Shown in pieces: positions 45,660-56,069 of a DNA stretch of 64,000 nucleotides. Made by a program: the position numbers and the translations under genes. Within the stretch, counting starts at the first letter, position 1. Every line of letters starts with the position of its first letter. Source of the DNA: Tolypothrix brevis GSE-NOS-MK-07-07A (GTDB lineage Bacteria; Cyanobacteriota; Cyanobacteriia; Cyanobacteriales; Nostocaceae); NCBI GenBank assembly GCA_019358985.1, contig JAHHIJ010000003.1, forward strand, positions 210,949 through 274,948. Reading direction: 5' to 3'. A model generated the notes under the pieces. That model ran no database searches. It was not told the DNA's origin and saw nothing but the letters and a program-made list of their open reading frames with translations.

Positions 45660-48446
45660 ATGTCACTGAAAACGATCGCCACCCGCACCCAACTTGCCCA
45701 TAAAGTACCATTACGCCTTGTTTTGGTGGTTCCGTTTGTTCTGCAAATCTTTGCTGCGGTGGGACTTGTGGGTTATTTATCTTTACGCAACGGACAAAAA
45801 GCGATTAATGATTTGGCAACTCAGTTACAAACTGAAGTGAGCGATCGCATCGATCAGCACCTAGATAGTTACTTAGCTACTCCCCATCAAATTAATCAAC
45901 TTAATGCAAATAATTTTAAGTTAGGCTTGCTTAACCTGCGAGATTTCAAAGGTATGGGGCATTATTTTTGGAAACAAATACAGGTGTTTGATGTCAGTTA
46001 TATTTCCCTCGTACTGCCAACAAGCGAATTTGCGGGAGCTGGCTATTACAAAGATCCCAACCATGCGGACATTGAGGAAATTTCCCGCAATCACAAAGGT
46101 AAAAACTACATCTATACCACAGATAACGAAGGAAATCGCACTAAATTAACATTTATCGAAGACTACGATCCTGTAGCAGAAGATGCTTATCAAGCTGCGT
46201 TCAAAGCGGGCAAACCCTTGTGGAGTAAAGTTTATCCGTGGAATGATGCTCCAGATATTATATCTATTTCTGCTAGTTACCCCCTTTACGATGAAACCCA
46301 CACTTTCATCGGAGTTTTAGTCACTGATCTGCGTCTTTCCCACATTGATCAGTTCCTCCGGCAATTACTAATTAGTCCAAAAGGCAAAACCTTTATCTTA
46401 GAGCGTGACGGGTTACTTGTAGCAAGTTCTGCAACTGAAGCGTCCTACACAATCGTAAATAAAGAGGCAAAACGTCTCAAAGCTTCAGAAAGTAAAGATA
46501 CCTTAATTCGAGCCACGGCACAGCATTTAACTAAACACTTTGGCAATTTAAACCAAATTAAAGCTAGCCAATACTTAGAATTTACCCTCAACGGTGAGCG
46601 CCAATTTGCTGAAATTACGCCCTGGAAAGACAAATATGGTCTAGATTGGCTGATTGTGGTGACAATACCAGAGTCTGATTTTATGGGGCAAATTAATGCC
46701 AACACCCGCATTACTATTTTGCTCTGTTTATTAGCTTTAGGAGCAGCTACGTTTTTAGGTGTGATTACCTCTCGCTGGATTGCAAAACCGATTTTTCGAT
46801 TAATTCAAGCATCTGAACAAATTGCTGCGGGAAATTTAGACTCTTCTATGGAAATTGTCGGGGTGAGAGAAATCAGTATTTTGGCACAATCTTTTAACAA
46901 AATGGCAAAACAACTGCAAGAGTCTTTTACAGAATTAGAAAATCGAGTTGCAGAACGTACAAAAGAATTGAATTTAGCCAAAGAACAAGCTGAAGCTGCC
47001 AACCTTGCAAAAAGCGAATTTTTGGCAAACATGAGCCATGAATTGCGAACTCCTCTTAATGGTATTCTTGGCTATGCTCAAATTCTCCAACGTGATAGAA
47101 CTGCTACTTCTAAGCAACAGGATGGAATTAGCATCATTTATCAGTGCGGTACGCATTTGTTGACATTAATTAATGATATTTTAGAAATATCTAAAATCGA
47201 GGCACAAAAGTTAGAACTATATCCCACAGATTTTTATTTGCATAACTTTTTATTGGGAGTTCGAGAAATATGTAGCATTAAGGCAGAACAAAAAGAAATT
47301 AATTTCGATTATCAACCACTCAATCATTTACCTACAGCTATTCATGCTGATGAAAAACGTCTGCGTCAAGTGTTAATTAATTTGTTAGGAAATGCTATAA
47401 AATTTACTGAACAAGGTAATGTAAAATTCCAGGTTAGTGTGCTGACTAATTCGCCTGATTTTACAGATTATCAGGTTGGAATTGATAACGGAATTAATAC
47501 TGCAACAAGCACAAAAATTCGCTTTCAAGTTGAAGATACTGGTGTAGGAATCAAACCCGAACAGTTAGATAAAATCTTTTTGCCTTTTGAACAGGTAGGA
47601 GATATAGCACAGAAAGCGCAAGGAACTGGTTTAGGACTGGCAATTAGTCGCCAAATTGTGGAAATAATGGGCAGTAAAATTCATGTTGAGAGTATTTATG
47701 GTAAAGGTAGTAAGTTTTGGTTTGATTTAGATTTAATAGAAGCAACAGATTTGATTAAGTTAGAAAAAAACAACTTTGAGCAAAATATAATTGGTTATCA
47801 AGGTGAAAGACGGAAAATTTTGATTGTTGACGATCGCTGGGAAAATCGGGCTGTTATTGTAAATTTGTTACAACCAATTAATTTTGAGGTTATTGAGGCA
47901 AAGAATGGACAAGAGGGTTTAGAAAAAGCTCAAAAGTTTCTGCCAAATTTAATTATTACTGACTTATCGATGCCTGTAATGAATGGCTTTGAAATGACTC
48001 AAACTTTGCGGAATTTAGCAGAATTTAAAAATGCACTAATTATTGCTTCTTCTGCTAGTGTGTTCAGCTTGGATCGTCAAAAAACTAGAGAAGCTGGCTG
48101 TGATGATTTTCTTCCTAAACCTGTCCAAGCAAGAAACTTATTTGAGCAATTACAGAGTTATTTAGGGTTGGAATGGATTTATGAAACTAAGGATAACTCA
48201 GAACTAGTTGCGGAAAGTCAAGAGGCTTTTATTAAACTAGATGAAATGGTTATCCCCTCAAGTCAAGAACTTACCAATCTGTATCAAGCTGCTAAGGGTG
48301 GTTACGTTTTGCGAATTATAGAGGAAGCTAACCGAATTCAGCAGCTAGATTCTAAATATACAGCTTTTGCTAACTCTATATTAAAGTTAGCGGATGAATT
48401 TGACGATGAAGCGATCGCTAATTTAATTCAACCTTTTATTTTGTAA
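45660..48446 (+). CDS. Hybrid histidine kinase (Cache-like sensor, HAMP, HisKA, HATPase, REC)
   Basis: 928 residues from ATG 45660 ([16 protein letters not shown]); no strong ribosome site is seen, so the start is uncertain. Two spans ([21 protein letters not shown] and [19 protein letters not shown]) enclose a roughly 320-residue periplasmic dCache-like sensor. HAMP, then a H-box ([23 protein letters not shown]), N-box [18 protein letters not shown] and GTGLGLAIS complete the kinase. A receiver follows (ILIVDDRW ... [15 protein letters not shown]), then about 90 further residues. It lies 7 bases before a second kinase, so both are co-transcribed and likely exchange phosphate. Confidence 0.92.
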   Translation: MSLKTIATRTQLAHKVPLRLVLVVPFVLQIFAAVGLVGYLSLRNGQKAINDLATQLQTEVSDRIDQHLDSYLATPHQINQLNANNFKLGLLNLRDFKGMGHYFWKQIQVFDVSYISLVLPTSEFAGAGYYKDPNHADIEEISRNHKGKNYIYTTDNEGNRTKLTFIEDYDPVAEDAYQAAFKAGKPLWSKVYPWNDAPDIISISASYPLYDETHTFIGVLVTDLRLSHIDQFLRQLLISPKGKTFILERDGLLVASSATEASYTIVNKEAKRLKASESKDTLIRATAQHLTKHFGNLNQIKASQYLEFTLNGERQFAEITPWKDKYGLDWLIVVTIPESDFMGQINANTRITILLCLLALGAATFLGVITSRWIAKPIFRLIQASEQIAAGNLDSSMEIVGVREISILAQSFNKMAKQLQESFTELENRVAERTKELNLAKEQAEAANLAKSEFLANMSHELRTPLNGILGYAQILQRDRTATSKQQDGISIIYQCGTHLLTLINDILEISKIEAQKLELYPTDFYLHNFLLGVREICSIKAEQKEINFDYQPLNHLPTAIHADEKRLRQVLINLLGNAIKFTEQGNVKFQVSVLTNSPDFTDYQVGIDNGINTATSTKIRFQVEDTGVGIKPEQLDKIFLPFEQVGDIAQKAQGTGLGLAISRQIVEIMGSKIHVESIYGKGSKFWFDLDLIEATDLIKLEKNNFEQNIIGYQGERRKILIVDDRWENRAVIVNLLQPINFEVIEAKNGQEGLEKAQKFLPNLIITDLSMPVMNGFEMTQTLRNLAEFKNALIIASSASVFSLDRQKTREAGCDDFLPKPVQARNLFEQLQSYLGLEWIYETKDNSELVAESQEAFIKLDEMVIPSSQELTNLYQAAKGGYVLRIIEEANRIQQLDSKYTAFANSILKLADEFDDEAIANLIQPFIL

Positions 48447-48453
48447 AATTTTT

Positions 48454-49665
48454 ATGCGAAGTACTTACCAAGATACTATCTTAATTGTTGATGATATTCC
48501 CACTAATATTAAAGTATTGCTTGATTTTTTAGATTACTCTAATTTTAATGTATCTGTAGCTAAAAACGGTGAAAGTGCGCTGAAAAAAGCCCAAGATGAA
48601 TTACCACAATTAATTTTGTTAGATGTGATGATGCCGGGAATTGATGGATTTGAAACTTGTCGTCGTCTCAAAGCTAATCCCAAAACTAGGGAGATTCCAG
48701 TAATTTTTATGACAGCTCTTTCTGATGTGGTAGATAAGGTAAAAGGTTTGCAATTAGGAGCAGTTGATTACATTACTAAACCTTTTCAACACCAAGAAGT
48801 ATTAGCTCGAATTAATGTCCATTTAGAATTGCGTAAAACTCAACTTAAGTTAATACAGCAAGAAAAAATGTCTTCTTTAGGACAATTAGTTGCAGGGGTA
48901 GCTCACGAAATTAACAATCCCATGAATTTTATTGAAGGTAATTTACATTTTGCGGTAAAATATATTGATCAATTGTTAAAATTGCTGCATTTATATGAAA
49001 TTCATACCTCTAATCCTATTCCAGAAATTCAAGATTATTCTCGAAAAATTGAACTAGCATTTATTAAAGAAGACCTTTCTAAGCTGTTAACATCAATGAT
49101 GGTGGGAACTGAGCGAATTCAAGAAATTGTGCGATCGCTAAGAATATTTTCTCGCTTAGATGAAGCTGAACCCAAAGCAGTAAACTTGCATGATGGCATT
49201 GATAGTACTCTGATGATTCTCGGTATTCGTCTCAAACAAGCTCAAAAGTATTCAGAAATCGAAGTAGTTAAAGAATACGGTAATTTGCCTTTAGTTGAAT
49301 GTTGTGCAGGGCAAATTAATCAAGTTTTTATGAATATCTTAGCAAATGCCATAGATGCAATACAAGAGTCCTTTGTTCAAAAAAAAGGACTAATTAGAAT
49401 TACTACAGAAGTTACACCAGACGAAAAGAGTGTCTTAATTCGCATTGCCGATAATGGAGTAGGAATATCTGAGGATGTAATACAGAAAATCTTCGACCAA
49501 TTTTTTACCACTAAATCTGTAGGAAATGGAACAGGCTTAGGGTTAGCGATCGCTTACTCTATTGTAGTCGAAAAACACGGCGGAACTTTAACTTGCCACT
49601 CCAAGTTGGGAGAAGGAACAGAGTTTCTGATTACCTTGCCGCTAAATAAAAATAATGAGACGTAG
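48454..49665 (+). CDS. Receiver-histidine kinase
   Basis: 403 residues: an N-terminal receiver ([21 protein letters not shown] ... [17 protein letters not shown] ... [17 protein letters not shown]), a short coil, then a kinase core with H-box [23 protein letters not shown]-box [18 protein letters not shown] and [13 protein letters not shown]. Cytosolic. Such REC-first kinases often act as phosphate acceptors downstream of a hybrid kinase, here the preceding gene. Oddity: the stop codon and last residues (NET) lie inside a palindromic repeat starting at about 49656. Confidence 0.93.
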   Translation: MRSTYQDTILIVDDIPTNIKVLLDFLDYSNFNVSVAKNGESALKKAQDELPQLILLDVMMPGIDGFETCRRLKANPKTREIPVIFMTALSDVVDKVKGLQLGAVDYITKPFQHQEVLARINVHLELRKTQLKLIQQEKMSSLGQLVAGVAHEINNPMNFIEGNLHFAVKYIDQLLKLLHLYEIHTSNPIPEIQDYSRKIELAFIKEDLSKLLTSMMVGTERIQEIVRSLRIFSRLDEAEPKAVNLHDGIDSTLMILGIRLKQAQKYSEIEVVKEYGNLPLVECCAGQINQVFMNILANAIDAIQESFVQKKGLIRITTEVTPDEKSVLIRIADNGVGISEDVIQKIFDQFFTTKSVGNGTGLGLAIAYSIVVEKHGGTLTCHSKLGEGTEFLITLPLNKNNET

Positions 49666-49798
49666 CATTGCTACGTCTCTACGTCTTTTCTACCAGATGT
49701 CTAATAGACATAGGCGTAGAAATTAATTATGCGTTGCCCCAAACCCTTGTAGAGACGTAGCACAGAATAGTCTTTACCTCTTTTCCAACAGATGTCTA
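49656..49798. repeat. Two linked composite elements after the kinase operon
   Basis: A partial copy (palindrome with TAGCATTGCTA core at 49656-49682, right end at 49703) is joined through TAATA to a full 94-bp copy at 49705-49798. The palindrome of the second copy (49749-49777) is partly decayed. Confidence 0.85.
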
Positions 49799-49993
49799 AT
49801 GCCCAATCCCACAATGCGATCGCGCAAACATATATGATGATATAGAATCAACTTGGTAGCCGCGCAATGATTCAAATAGCACTATGTAGTTGTCGAAAGC
49901 CCTTAACAGTGTCATAAAGAAATGGTAAAGGGCTAACCCTTACCGTATTGGTTGTTAGCACCTCAGCAGGGAGTGGATTAATCTATCATTGTC

Positions 49994-51619
49994 ATGACTG
50001 AACTCAAACTACGCCTACAAGAGGGAGATAATGACACAACGGTGACGGTGAATCAAGATGTATTCACCATCGGACGTTTGCCCGAATGTGACTTCTACTT
50101 ACCTTTTGGGGGAGTTTCTCGTTGCCATGCTCGCTTAGTGAAAACTGCCGGCGATGTGTGGACTATTGAAGACTTGGGCAGCAAAAACGGCACGCAATTA
50201 AATGAACGTCTTGTCACCTCTCCTCAAAAGTTGCAGCACGGCGATATTGTATGGTTAGGCGATGTTAGTTTACTAGTATTGTATGCAAATTATACTGAAC
50301 CACCACTCAGCCCCAGACAACAGGAAGTTGCTGAACAAAGAACAATTCTTCGCAATGTTGAACAATTACAAGAAAAATGGATAGAACCCAACGGTAAAGA
50401 CGGCAAGACAACCAATAAAGACCAAACCATTGCCCGACTCAAAGACTTAGTAGATATAGCCAAGAATCTGTGTGCAGCCGCATCTATTGAAGAGATTTTC
50501 TCACAGGTGCAGCAAGTTATTTTTCGTTACCTCGACAGTATCGATCGCTTGGCATTGTTAATTGATGTGCATGGAGACGGTAAACTGGAGTTAATGAACT
50601 CTGCTACTAGAAAAGTTTCCCAACAACGAAATTTAGCAGCCGATGGTAGTTGGATTAGCCGTAGTATCTGCCAAAATGTATTTGCCGAAAAAGTCGCGAT
50701 TCAAACTGCTGACGCTCAAAAAGATGACCGATTTGCTGAAGAACACAGCATTTTAATCAAAGGCATTCGTAGCGCAATGGCTGTACCTTTATGGGATGAA
50801 AATAAAGTTGTCGGCGTTCTTTATGCTGATGCTACCCTTTCTTCTTATCATTGGGGAAATGAAGGCGAAGAAGAACTCAGTTTCTTTTCAGCTTTGGCAA
50901 ATCTTGTTGCTTCTAGCGTTCAACGTTGGTTGTTGGTAGAAAAACTCAAAACTGAAGAAGTGATTCGCCAAAGATTAGAACGCTATCATTCTCCCGCAGT
51001 TGTGCAGCAGTTGATATCTGTGGGAGGATTGCCTAATGGTCGTTTAGCACCCGTAGAAACTGAAATCAGCATTTTATTTGCCGATTTAGTGGGGTTTACA
51101 GCAATTTCTGAACGAGTTACACCAACAGAAGTTGCTCAATTATTAAATAATTTATTTGAAGAAATGTTACAAGAAGTGTTTGGCTGGGGCGGCACTTTAG
51201 ATAAATATATTGGCGATTGTATTATGGCATTTTTTGGCGCACCGGAACTGCAATTAGATCATGCAGATCGAGCCGTTGCTGCTGCCAAGGGTATGTTAAC
51301 TCGTCTTGAACAGCTTAACGCCAATGGTTTTTGGCAAGAATCGCTACAATTACGTGTTGCGATTAACAGTGGTAAGGCTGTTGTTGGCGATGTCGGCAGT
51401 TCCCAAAGAGTTGATTATACAGCTTTGGGCGCAACTATTAATCTGGCGGCGCGGATGGAAGCTGTTTGTCCTCCTAGTGAATGTGTCATCAGTGAAGTTA
51501 CTTACAAAATGCTTTCGCAATCCTGCGACTTTCAAGAGATGGGACATTACCGTTTTAAAGGCATTAATCGGTTAGTCAAGGTTTATCAGACGAAAATGCA
51601 TCATTTGGGAAATGGATAG
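49994..51619 (+). CDS. FHA-GAF-class III adenylate cyclase
   Basis: 541 residues. Residues about 1-100 are a forkhead-associated domain (FTIGRLPECDFYLPFGGVSRCHARL, EDLGSKNGTQLN) that would bind phosphothreonine. Residues about 150-315 are a GAF domain (ASIEEIFSQVQQVIF ... SAMAVPLWDENKVVGVLYAD). Residues about 355-535 are the cyclase: ISILFADLVGFTAISERV and KYIGDCIMAFFG give the metal-binding Asp pair, LDKYIGD the adenine-selecting Lys, and DYTALGATINLAARME the rest of the site. The architecture resembles Anabaena CyaD as I recall it. It probably links Ser/Thr-kinase signalling to cAMP. Confidence 0.92.
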   Translation: MTELKLRLQEGDNDTTVTVNQDVFTIGRLPECDFYLPFGGVSRCHARLVKTAGDVWTIEDLGSKNGTQLNERLVTSPQKLQHGDIVWLGDVSLLVLYANYTEPPLSPRQQEVAEQRTILRNVEQLQEKWIEPNGKDGKTTNKDQTIARLKDLVDIAKNLCAAASIEEIFSQVQQVIFRYLDSIDRLALLIDVHGDGKLELMNSATRKVSQQRNLAADGSWISRSICQNVFAEKVAIQTADAQKDDRFAEEHSILIKGIRSAMAVPLWDENKVVGVLYADATLSSYHWGNEGEEELSFFSALANLVASSVQRWLLVEKLKTEEVIRQRLERYHSPAVVQQLISVGGLPNGRLAPVETEISILFADLVGFTAISERVTPTEVAQLLNNLFEEMLQEVFGWGGTLDKYIGDCIMAFFGAPELQLDHADRAVAAAKGMLTRLEQLNANGFWQESLQLRVAINSGKAVVGDVGSSQRVDYTALGATINLAARMEAVCPPSECVISEVTYKMLSQSCDFQEMGHYRFKGINRLVKVYQTKMHHLGNG

Positions 51620-51621
51620 TG

Positions 51622-51681
51622 GTAGAGACGTTCCGGCGGAACGTCTGTACAGCTAGAGACGTTCCGCCGGAACGTCTCTAC
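51622..51681. repeat. Two adjacent GTTCCGSCGGAAC palindromes
   Basis: Copies at 51622-51650 and 51653-51681 begin 2 bases after the cyclase stop. The remaining bases to 51873 are AT-rich and should hold the promoter of the dehydrogenase gene. Confidence 0.94.
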
Positions 51682-51873
51682 GGAACTATCAACCAACAAT
51701 TCAGTATAAATACAGATAAAAAACGTATATTTTATTTGATTTAAGTTTTGAAACTTTAACATTCAGAAAACCAAATCTTGTTTAACAGTCTAGAATTTGG
51801 GTGGTAGCTGCCGCAATTACTATGTGTAAGACGATAAAGCTACTGTAAGTTATTTTAAACGGGAAGTCAGGTT

Positions 51874-53241
51874 ATGGCGATCGCCACCATTAATCCCGCT
51901 ACAGGGGAAACACTAAAAACTTTTGAGCCGCTAACTGATGCGGAAATTGCTGCTAAGTTGGATTTGGCAGGTTTGGCTTTTGATGAATATCGCAAAACTA
52001 GTTTAGTAGAGCGTGCGATCGCTCTACAACAAGCTGCTGATATCTTAGACAAAGAAAAAGCTGACTTTGCTAAAATAATGACCGTAGAAATGGGCAAACC
52101 TTACAAAGCTGCCATTTCTGAAGTCGAAAAATGTGCCGCTGTCTGTCGCTACTACGCTGAACACGCTGCTAATTTTCTCGCCGATGTGGAAGTGAAAACC
52201 GATGCTAGCCGTAGTTTTATCCGCTATCAACCATTAGGTATAATTCTCGCCGTCATGCCGTGGAATTTCCCCTTTTGGCAAGTATTCCGCTTTGCTGCAC
52301 CAGCACTGATGGCAGGTAATGTCGGCTTACTGAAACACGCTTCTAATGTGCCGCAATGTGCCTTAGCAATTGAGGATATCATCCAGAGGGCAGGTTTTCC
52401 CAAAGGTGCTTTTCAGACACTATTAATTGGTGCTGCAAAAGTAGCAGACTTAATGGCTGATGATCGAGTCAAAGCTGCCACCTTGACAGGAAGCGAACCC
52501 GCCGGTGCATCACTCGCTGCTGCTGCGGGGAAACAAATTAAAAAGGTCGTCTTGGAATTAGGCGGAAGCGATCCGTTTATCGTGTTAGAAAGTGCTGACT
52601 TAGAAACAGCAGTTGCAACAGCGACTACAGCGCGGATGTTGAATAACGGGCAATCATGTATTGCAGCGAAACGTTTTATTGTGGTGGAAGCGATCGCTGA
52701 TAAATTTGAAAAACTACTCCTAGAAAAATTCCAAGCGCTAAAAGTTGGTGATCCAATGTTACCAGATACTGACTTAGGACCTTTGGCAACTCCCGGTATT
52801 CTCCAGGAATTAGACCAACAAGTGCAAGAAAGTCTCAAAACTGGGGCAAAAATTCTCATCGGTGGACAACCTTTAAGCGATCGCCCTGGTAACTACTATC
52901 CGCCCACGATTCTTATTGATATTCCCACAGATAGCGCCACCGCACAAGAGGAATTTTTTGGACCTGTGGCAATGTTATTTCGGGTTCCCGATATCGATGC
53001 GGCAATCAAGCTTGCTAATGATACACCCTTTGGTTTAGGTGCAAGCGCTTGGACGCAAAATGAAAGGGAAAGCGATCGCTTAATTTCCGAAATCGAAGCC
53101 GGTGCCGTATTTATTAATAGTATGGTAAAATCCGACCCCCGAATGCCTTTTGGGGGTATTAAACGTTCTGGATATGGACGGGAATTAAGTATTCAAGGCA
53201 TACACGAGTTTGTCAATGTTAAAACTGTGTGGATTAAGTGA
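51874..53241 (+). CDS. gabD: Succinate-semialdehyde dehydrogenase
   Basis: 455 residues, the compact cyanobacterial type like Synechocystis Slr0370. It oxidises succinic semialdehyde to succinate with NAD(P)+. Visible are the Rossmann segment GIILAVMPWNFPFWQVFR, general base Glu228 in VVLELGGSDPF, nucleophile Cys262 in NNGQSCIAAKRF, EEFFGPVAMLF and MPFGGIKRSGYGRELS. It is directly followed by a TPP decarboxylase, the pair that replaces 2-oxoglutarate dehydrogenase in cyanobacteria. The 106-base gap between the two holds only an inverted repeat, so one transcript is likely. Confidence 0.93.
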   Translation: MAIATINPATGETLKTFEPLTDAEIAAKLDLAGLAFDEYRKTSLVERAIALQQAADILDKEKADFAKIMTVEMGKPYKAAISEVEKCAAVCRYYAEHAANFLADVEVKTDASRSFIRYQPLGIILAVMPWNFPFWQVFRFAAPALMAGNVGLLKHASNVPQCALAIEDIIQRAGFPKGAFQTLLIGAAKVADLMADDRVKAATLTGSEPAGASLAAAAGKQIKKVVLELGGSDPFIVLESADLETAVATATTARMLNNGQSCIAAKRFIVVEAIADKFEKLLLEKFQALKVGDPMLPDTDLGPLATPGILQELDQQVQESLKTGAKILIGGQPLSDRPGNYYPPTILIDIPTDSATAQEEFFGPVAMLFRVPDIDAAIKLANDTPFGLGASAWTQNERESDRLISEIEAGAVFINSMVKSDPRMPFGGIKRSGYGRELSIQGIHEFVNVKTVWIK

Positions 53242-53245
53242 TTTT

Positions 53246-53318
53246 AACCGCAGATGCACGCGGATGGACGCAGATAAAAGAGGAGATTATCCGCGTTTAT
53301 CTGCGTCCATCTGCGGTT
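53246..53318. repeat. Imperfect inverted repeat AACCGCAGATG / CATCTGCGGTT
   Basis: The left arm AACCGCAGATG...GGACGCAGATAAA and right arm TTTATCTGCGTCCATCTGCGG form a long hairpin between the two TCA-bypass genes. Related half-sites occur near 55259-55294. Such a stem in an intercistronic region could act on RNA stability. Confidence 0.85.
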
Positions 53319-53347
53319 GTTATATCTTTTGCTAATAAGGAAATGAA

Positions 53348-54991
53348 ATGAATACAGCGGATCTACTGGTACAGTGTTTAGAAAATGAAGGTGTGCAATA
53401 CGTTTTCGGACTCCCTGGAGAAGAAAACTTGGACGTTTTGGAAGCATTGAAAAATTCTTCCATTCAATTTATCACCACCCGTCACGAACAGGGTGCGGCA
53501 TTCATGGCAGATGTCTACGGACGCCTGACTGGAAAAGCCGGGGTGTGTCTTTCTACACTCGGTCCTGGGGCGACTAACTTGATGACGGGTGTCGCTGATG
53601 CTAACCTGGATGGTGCGCCTTTGGTAGCGATTACGGGGCAAGTGGGTACAGATAGAATGCACATCGAATCGCATCAATATTTAGATTTGGTAGCAATGTT
53701 TGCCCCGGTGACAAAGTGGAATAAGCAGATTGTGCGACCGAGTATTACACCGGAAGTTGTGCGAAAAGGCTTTAAAGTAGCGCAAAGTGAAAAACCTGGT
53801 GCAGTTCACATCGATTTGCCCGAAAATATTGCCGCCATGCCTGTAGAAGGGCAACCTTTGCAGAAGTATAATATTGAAAAAACCTATGCTTCTTTTGCGA
53901 GTATTCGGGCAGCAGCAGCAGCAATTTCTCAGGCGGTTAATCCGTTAATATTAGTGGGGAATGGAGCCATTCGCGCTCACGCTAGTGATGCTGTCACGCA
54001 ATTTGCGACCCAGATGAATATTCCTGTTGCCAATACATTTATGGGCAAAGGTGTAATTCCTTATACTCATCCTTTGGCATTGTGGTCAGTGGGATTGCAA
54101 CAGCGAGATTTTATCACTTGTGCCTTTGATAGTGCAGATTTAGTGATAGCGATCGGTTATGATTTGATTGAGTTTTCCCCCAAAAAATGGAATCCTAGCG
54201 GCAAAGTTCCCATTGTTCATATTGGGGCAAGTCCAGCAGAAATTGATAGTAGTTATATACCCTGTAGTGAAGTTGTCGGAGATATTTCTGATTCTCTGAA
54301 TGAGATTTTAAAGTTAGCAGATAGACAAGGTAAACATAACCCATTTGCCATCAACTTACGGTCAAGTATTCGTGCCGATTACGAACAATATGCTAATGAT
54401 GATGGATTTCCGATAAAGCCACAAAAGTTAATTTATGACTTGCGGCAAGTGATGGGACCAGAAGATATTGTTATATCTGATGTCGGCGCACACAAAATGT
54501 GGATTGCCCGTCATTATCATTGCCATAGTCCGAATACTTGTCTGATTTCTAATGGCTTTGCCGCAATGGGAATTGCGATTCCTGGTGCTTTAGCGGCAAA
54601 ACTCGTTTATCCGAATCGTAAAGTTGTAGCTGCAACTGGTGATGGTGGATTTATGATGAATTGCCAAGAATTAGAAACAGCTTTGCGCGTTGGTACACCT
54701 TTTGTCACCTTAGTTTTTAATGATGGTGGTTATGGTTTAATTGAGTGGAAACAAGAAAATCACTTTGGCAAAGGTAGATCATCTTTTGTGCATTTTGGCA
54801 ATCCCGATTTTGTCAAATTTGCCGAAAGTATGGGTTTAAAAGGCTACCGCGTTGAATCTGCGACTGATTTAGTTCCGATTCTCAAAGAAGCTTTGGCACA
54901 AAATGTACCAACAGTCATAGATTGTCCTGTGGACTACCGCGAAAACAGCCGCTTTAGTCAAAAAGCCGGCGAGTTGAGTTGCGAAGTCTAA
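53348..54991 (+). CDS. 2-Oxoglutarate decarboxylase (TPP enzyme, acetolactate-synthase-like)
   Basis: 547 residues of the thiamine-diphosphate enzyme family, often annotated ilvB-like. Visible are the activating Glu47 in TRHEQGAAFMADVYGRL, LGPGATNLMTGVADANLDGAPLVAITGQ, and the TPP/Mg motif GDGGFMMNCQELETA ... VFNDGGYGLIEWKQ. The gene partner is SSADH, as in Synechococcus PCC 7002 (A2770-A2771), where this protein converts 2-oxoglutarate to succinic semialdehyde and closes the TCA cycle. Function is assigned by that context; sequence alone would allow acetolactate synthase. Confidence 0.87.
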   Translation: MNTADLLVQCLENEGVQYVFGLPGEENLDVLEALKNSSIQFITTRHEQGAAFMADVYGRLTGKAGVCLSTLGPGATNLMTGVADANLDGAPLVAITGQVGTDRMHIESHQYLDLVAMFAPVTKWNKQIVRPSITPEVVRKGFKVAQSEKPGAVHIDLPENIAAMPVEGQPLQKYNIEKTYASFASIRAAAAAISQAVNPLILVGNGAIRAHASDAVTQFATQMNIPVANTFMGKGVIPYTHPLALWSVGLQQRDFITCAFDSADLVIAIGYDLIEFSPKKWNPSGKVPIVHIGASPAEIDSSYIPCSEVVGDISDSLNEILKLADRQGKHNPFAINLRSSIRADYEQYANDDGFPIKPQKLIYDLRQVMGPEDIVISDVGAHKMWIARHYHCHSPNTCLISNGFAAMGIAIPGALAAKLVYPNRKVVAATGDGGFMMNCQELETALRVGTPFVTLVFNDGGYGLIEWKQENHFGKGRSSFVHFGNPDFVKFAESMGLKGYRVESATDLVPILKEALAQNVPTVIDCPVDYRENSRFSQKAGELSCEV

Positions 54992-54998
54992 GAAAAAT

Positions 54999-55016
54999 GG
55001 GCGGGGGAACCCGCCC
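54999..55016. terminator. GC hairpin after the TPP-enzyme gene
   Basis: GGGCGGG, loop GGAA, CCCGCCC, starting 8 bases after the stop codon. It is a very stable stem but has no following T-run, so it may act in 3'-end protection rather than as a standard intrinsic terminator. Confidence 0.65.
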
Positions 55017-55101
55017 GTATAGGAGTTAACAGTAGAACAACTTAAAGAACTATTCCGGCTCTCGTACTTGTTAACCAAAATATTTCTACCCATATATTTA
55101 C

Positions 55102-55212
55102 AGGACTTACGTAGAATTATAGAAAAACGAACCGCCAAGTACGCCAAGTACGCCTTCGCGAAGCGTCTCGAAGAGAAGAAATAAGGTTTGAGAGAGTTTT
55201 TGCGTAAGTCCT
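55102..55212. mobile_element. MITE-like element with AGGACTTACG ends
   Basis: AGGACTTACG on the left and CGTAAGTCCT on the right bound 111 bp. The ends match those of 6911-7001 but the interior differs (here AAGTACGCC repeats and CTTCGCGAAGCGTCTCGAAGAG). No coding capacity. Confidence 0.78.
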
Positions 55213-55360
55213 AATTTAGTCAGAAGATATAGCGCTTGTCGTTTGAATCAAGTACAGATTTATCTGCGTCGAGGGTGCGTTCATCTGCGGTTCCTTAATT
55301 CTTTGATGTATTGCACCCAACTGCTCATTTGTTTAGATACACAAAAGGAAGACTGAATAA

Positions 55361-55972
55361 ATGCCTTTTAGTAGTTACAAGAGTATTAGCGTTGTTGCCA
55401 AAGAATTTCAGATTAAGTATGTTCGAGATAATTTCATTAGAGAAACACATTTTGAAATTAGTGAGATTTTTCGACAGGAATTAGATTTGATTTTTAATGA
55501 AGGAGTGTTTGATAATTCCGAAATTGCTATTTGTGAGAATATCATTTATCCAGTATTAAAAGAAATATGGAAAGCGTATCGGAGTAAATTTCTAATCTGG
55601 AGTCACCAAACATTGATTTATGATGATAAGTTGTGCGGCATTCCTGATTATATATTGGCAAAGCGATCGCCTCTTGGTACAGTGGTTTTTGATAAGCCAT
55701 ATTTTGTCTTAGTTGAAGCAAAGAAAGAAAGCGACTTTACCGAAGGTTGGGGTCAGTGTTTCGCTGAAATGCTAGCCGTGCAGCGGATTAATAACGAACC
55801 AGAAAAGACTACATTTGGAATTGTTTCTAATGGAGCAATTTGGCAGTTTGGCAAGCTAACTTTAGATATTTTTACACAAAATAAAACTTTCTATACAATT
55901 CAAGACTTAGAGCAGCTATTTGCAGCTGTTAACTATGTTTTTCAACAATGTGAATTACAATTAGATAATTAA
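55361..55972 (+). CDS. PD-(D/E)XK-like nuclease-fold protein
   Basis: 203 residues. The segment GIPDYILAKRSPLGTVVFDKPYFVLVEAKKE has the D-x(n)-ExK layout of restriction-endonuclease-like cores, preceded by a helix with Glu (ICENIIYPVLKEIWKAY) and followed by WGQCFAEMLAVQ, where the Gln is often conserved. No DNA-binding domain or methyltransferase partner is nearby. I do not recognise a named subfamily. Nuclease activity is possible but inferred from the fold motif only. Confidence 0.68.
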   Translation: MPFSSYKSISVVAKEFQIKYVRDNFIRETHFEISEIFRQELDLIFNEGVFDNSEIAICENIIYPVLKEIWKAYRSKFLIWSHQTLIYDDKLCGIPDYILAKRSPLGTVVFDKPYFVLVEAKKESDFTEGWGQCFAEMLAVQRINNEPEKTTFGIVSNGAIWQFGKLTLDIFTQNKTFYTIQDLEQLFAAVNYVFQQCELQLDN

Positions 55973-56069
55973 GGCTATAGCAGTTTTCAGGAGCATTATG
56001 TCTAGCTTTCAAACTTTTTCTGACGTCGAACTCAGGTATTAAAAGGTAGGAAAATAAAAATCAAAATTT

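Larger units (their letters stand above)
54992..55360. other. Intergenic region: hairpin, MITE and repeat fragments
   Basis: It begins with a GC-rich hairpin at 54999-55016, then holds a 111-bp MITE-like element at 55102-55212 and a TTTATCTGCG...TCATCTGCGGTTCC fragment at about 55259-55294. No gene is seen; the last 40 bases should include the promoter or leader of the next gene. Confidence 0.75.

Noticed and set aside
54999..55016. Standard intrinsic terminator
   Set aside because: The stem is strong but lacks a T-run, so it is listed with lower confidence and not claimed as a proven terminator.
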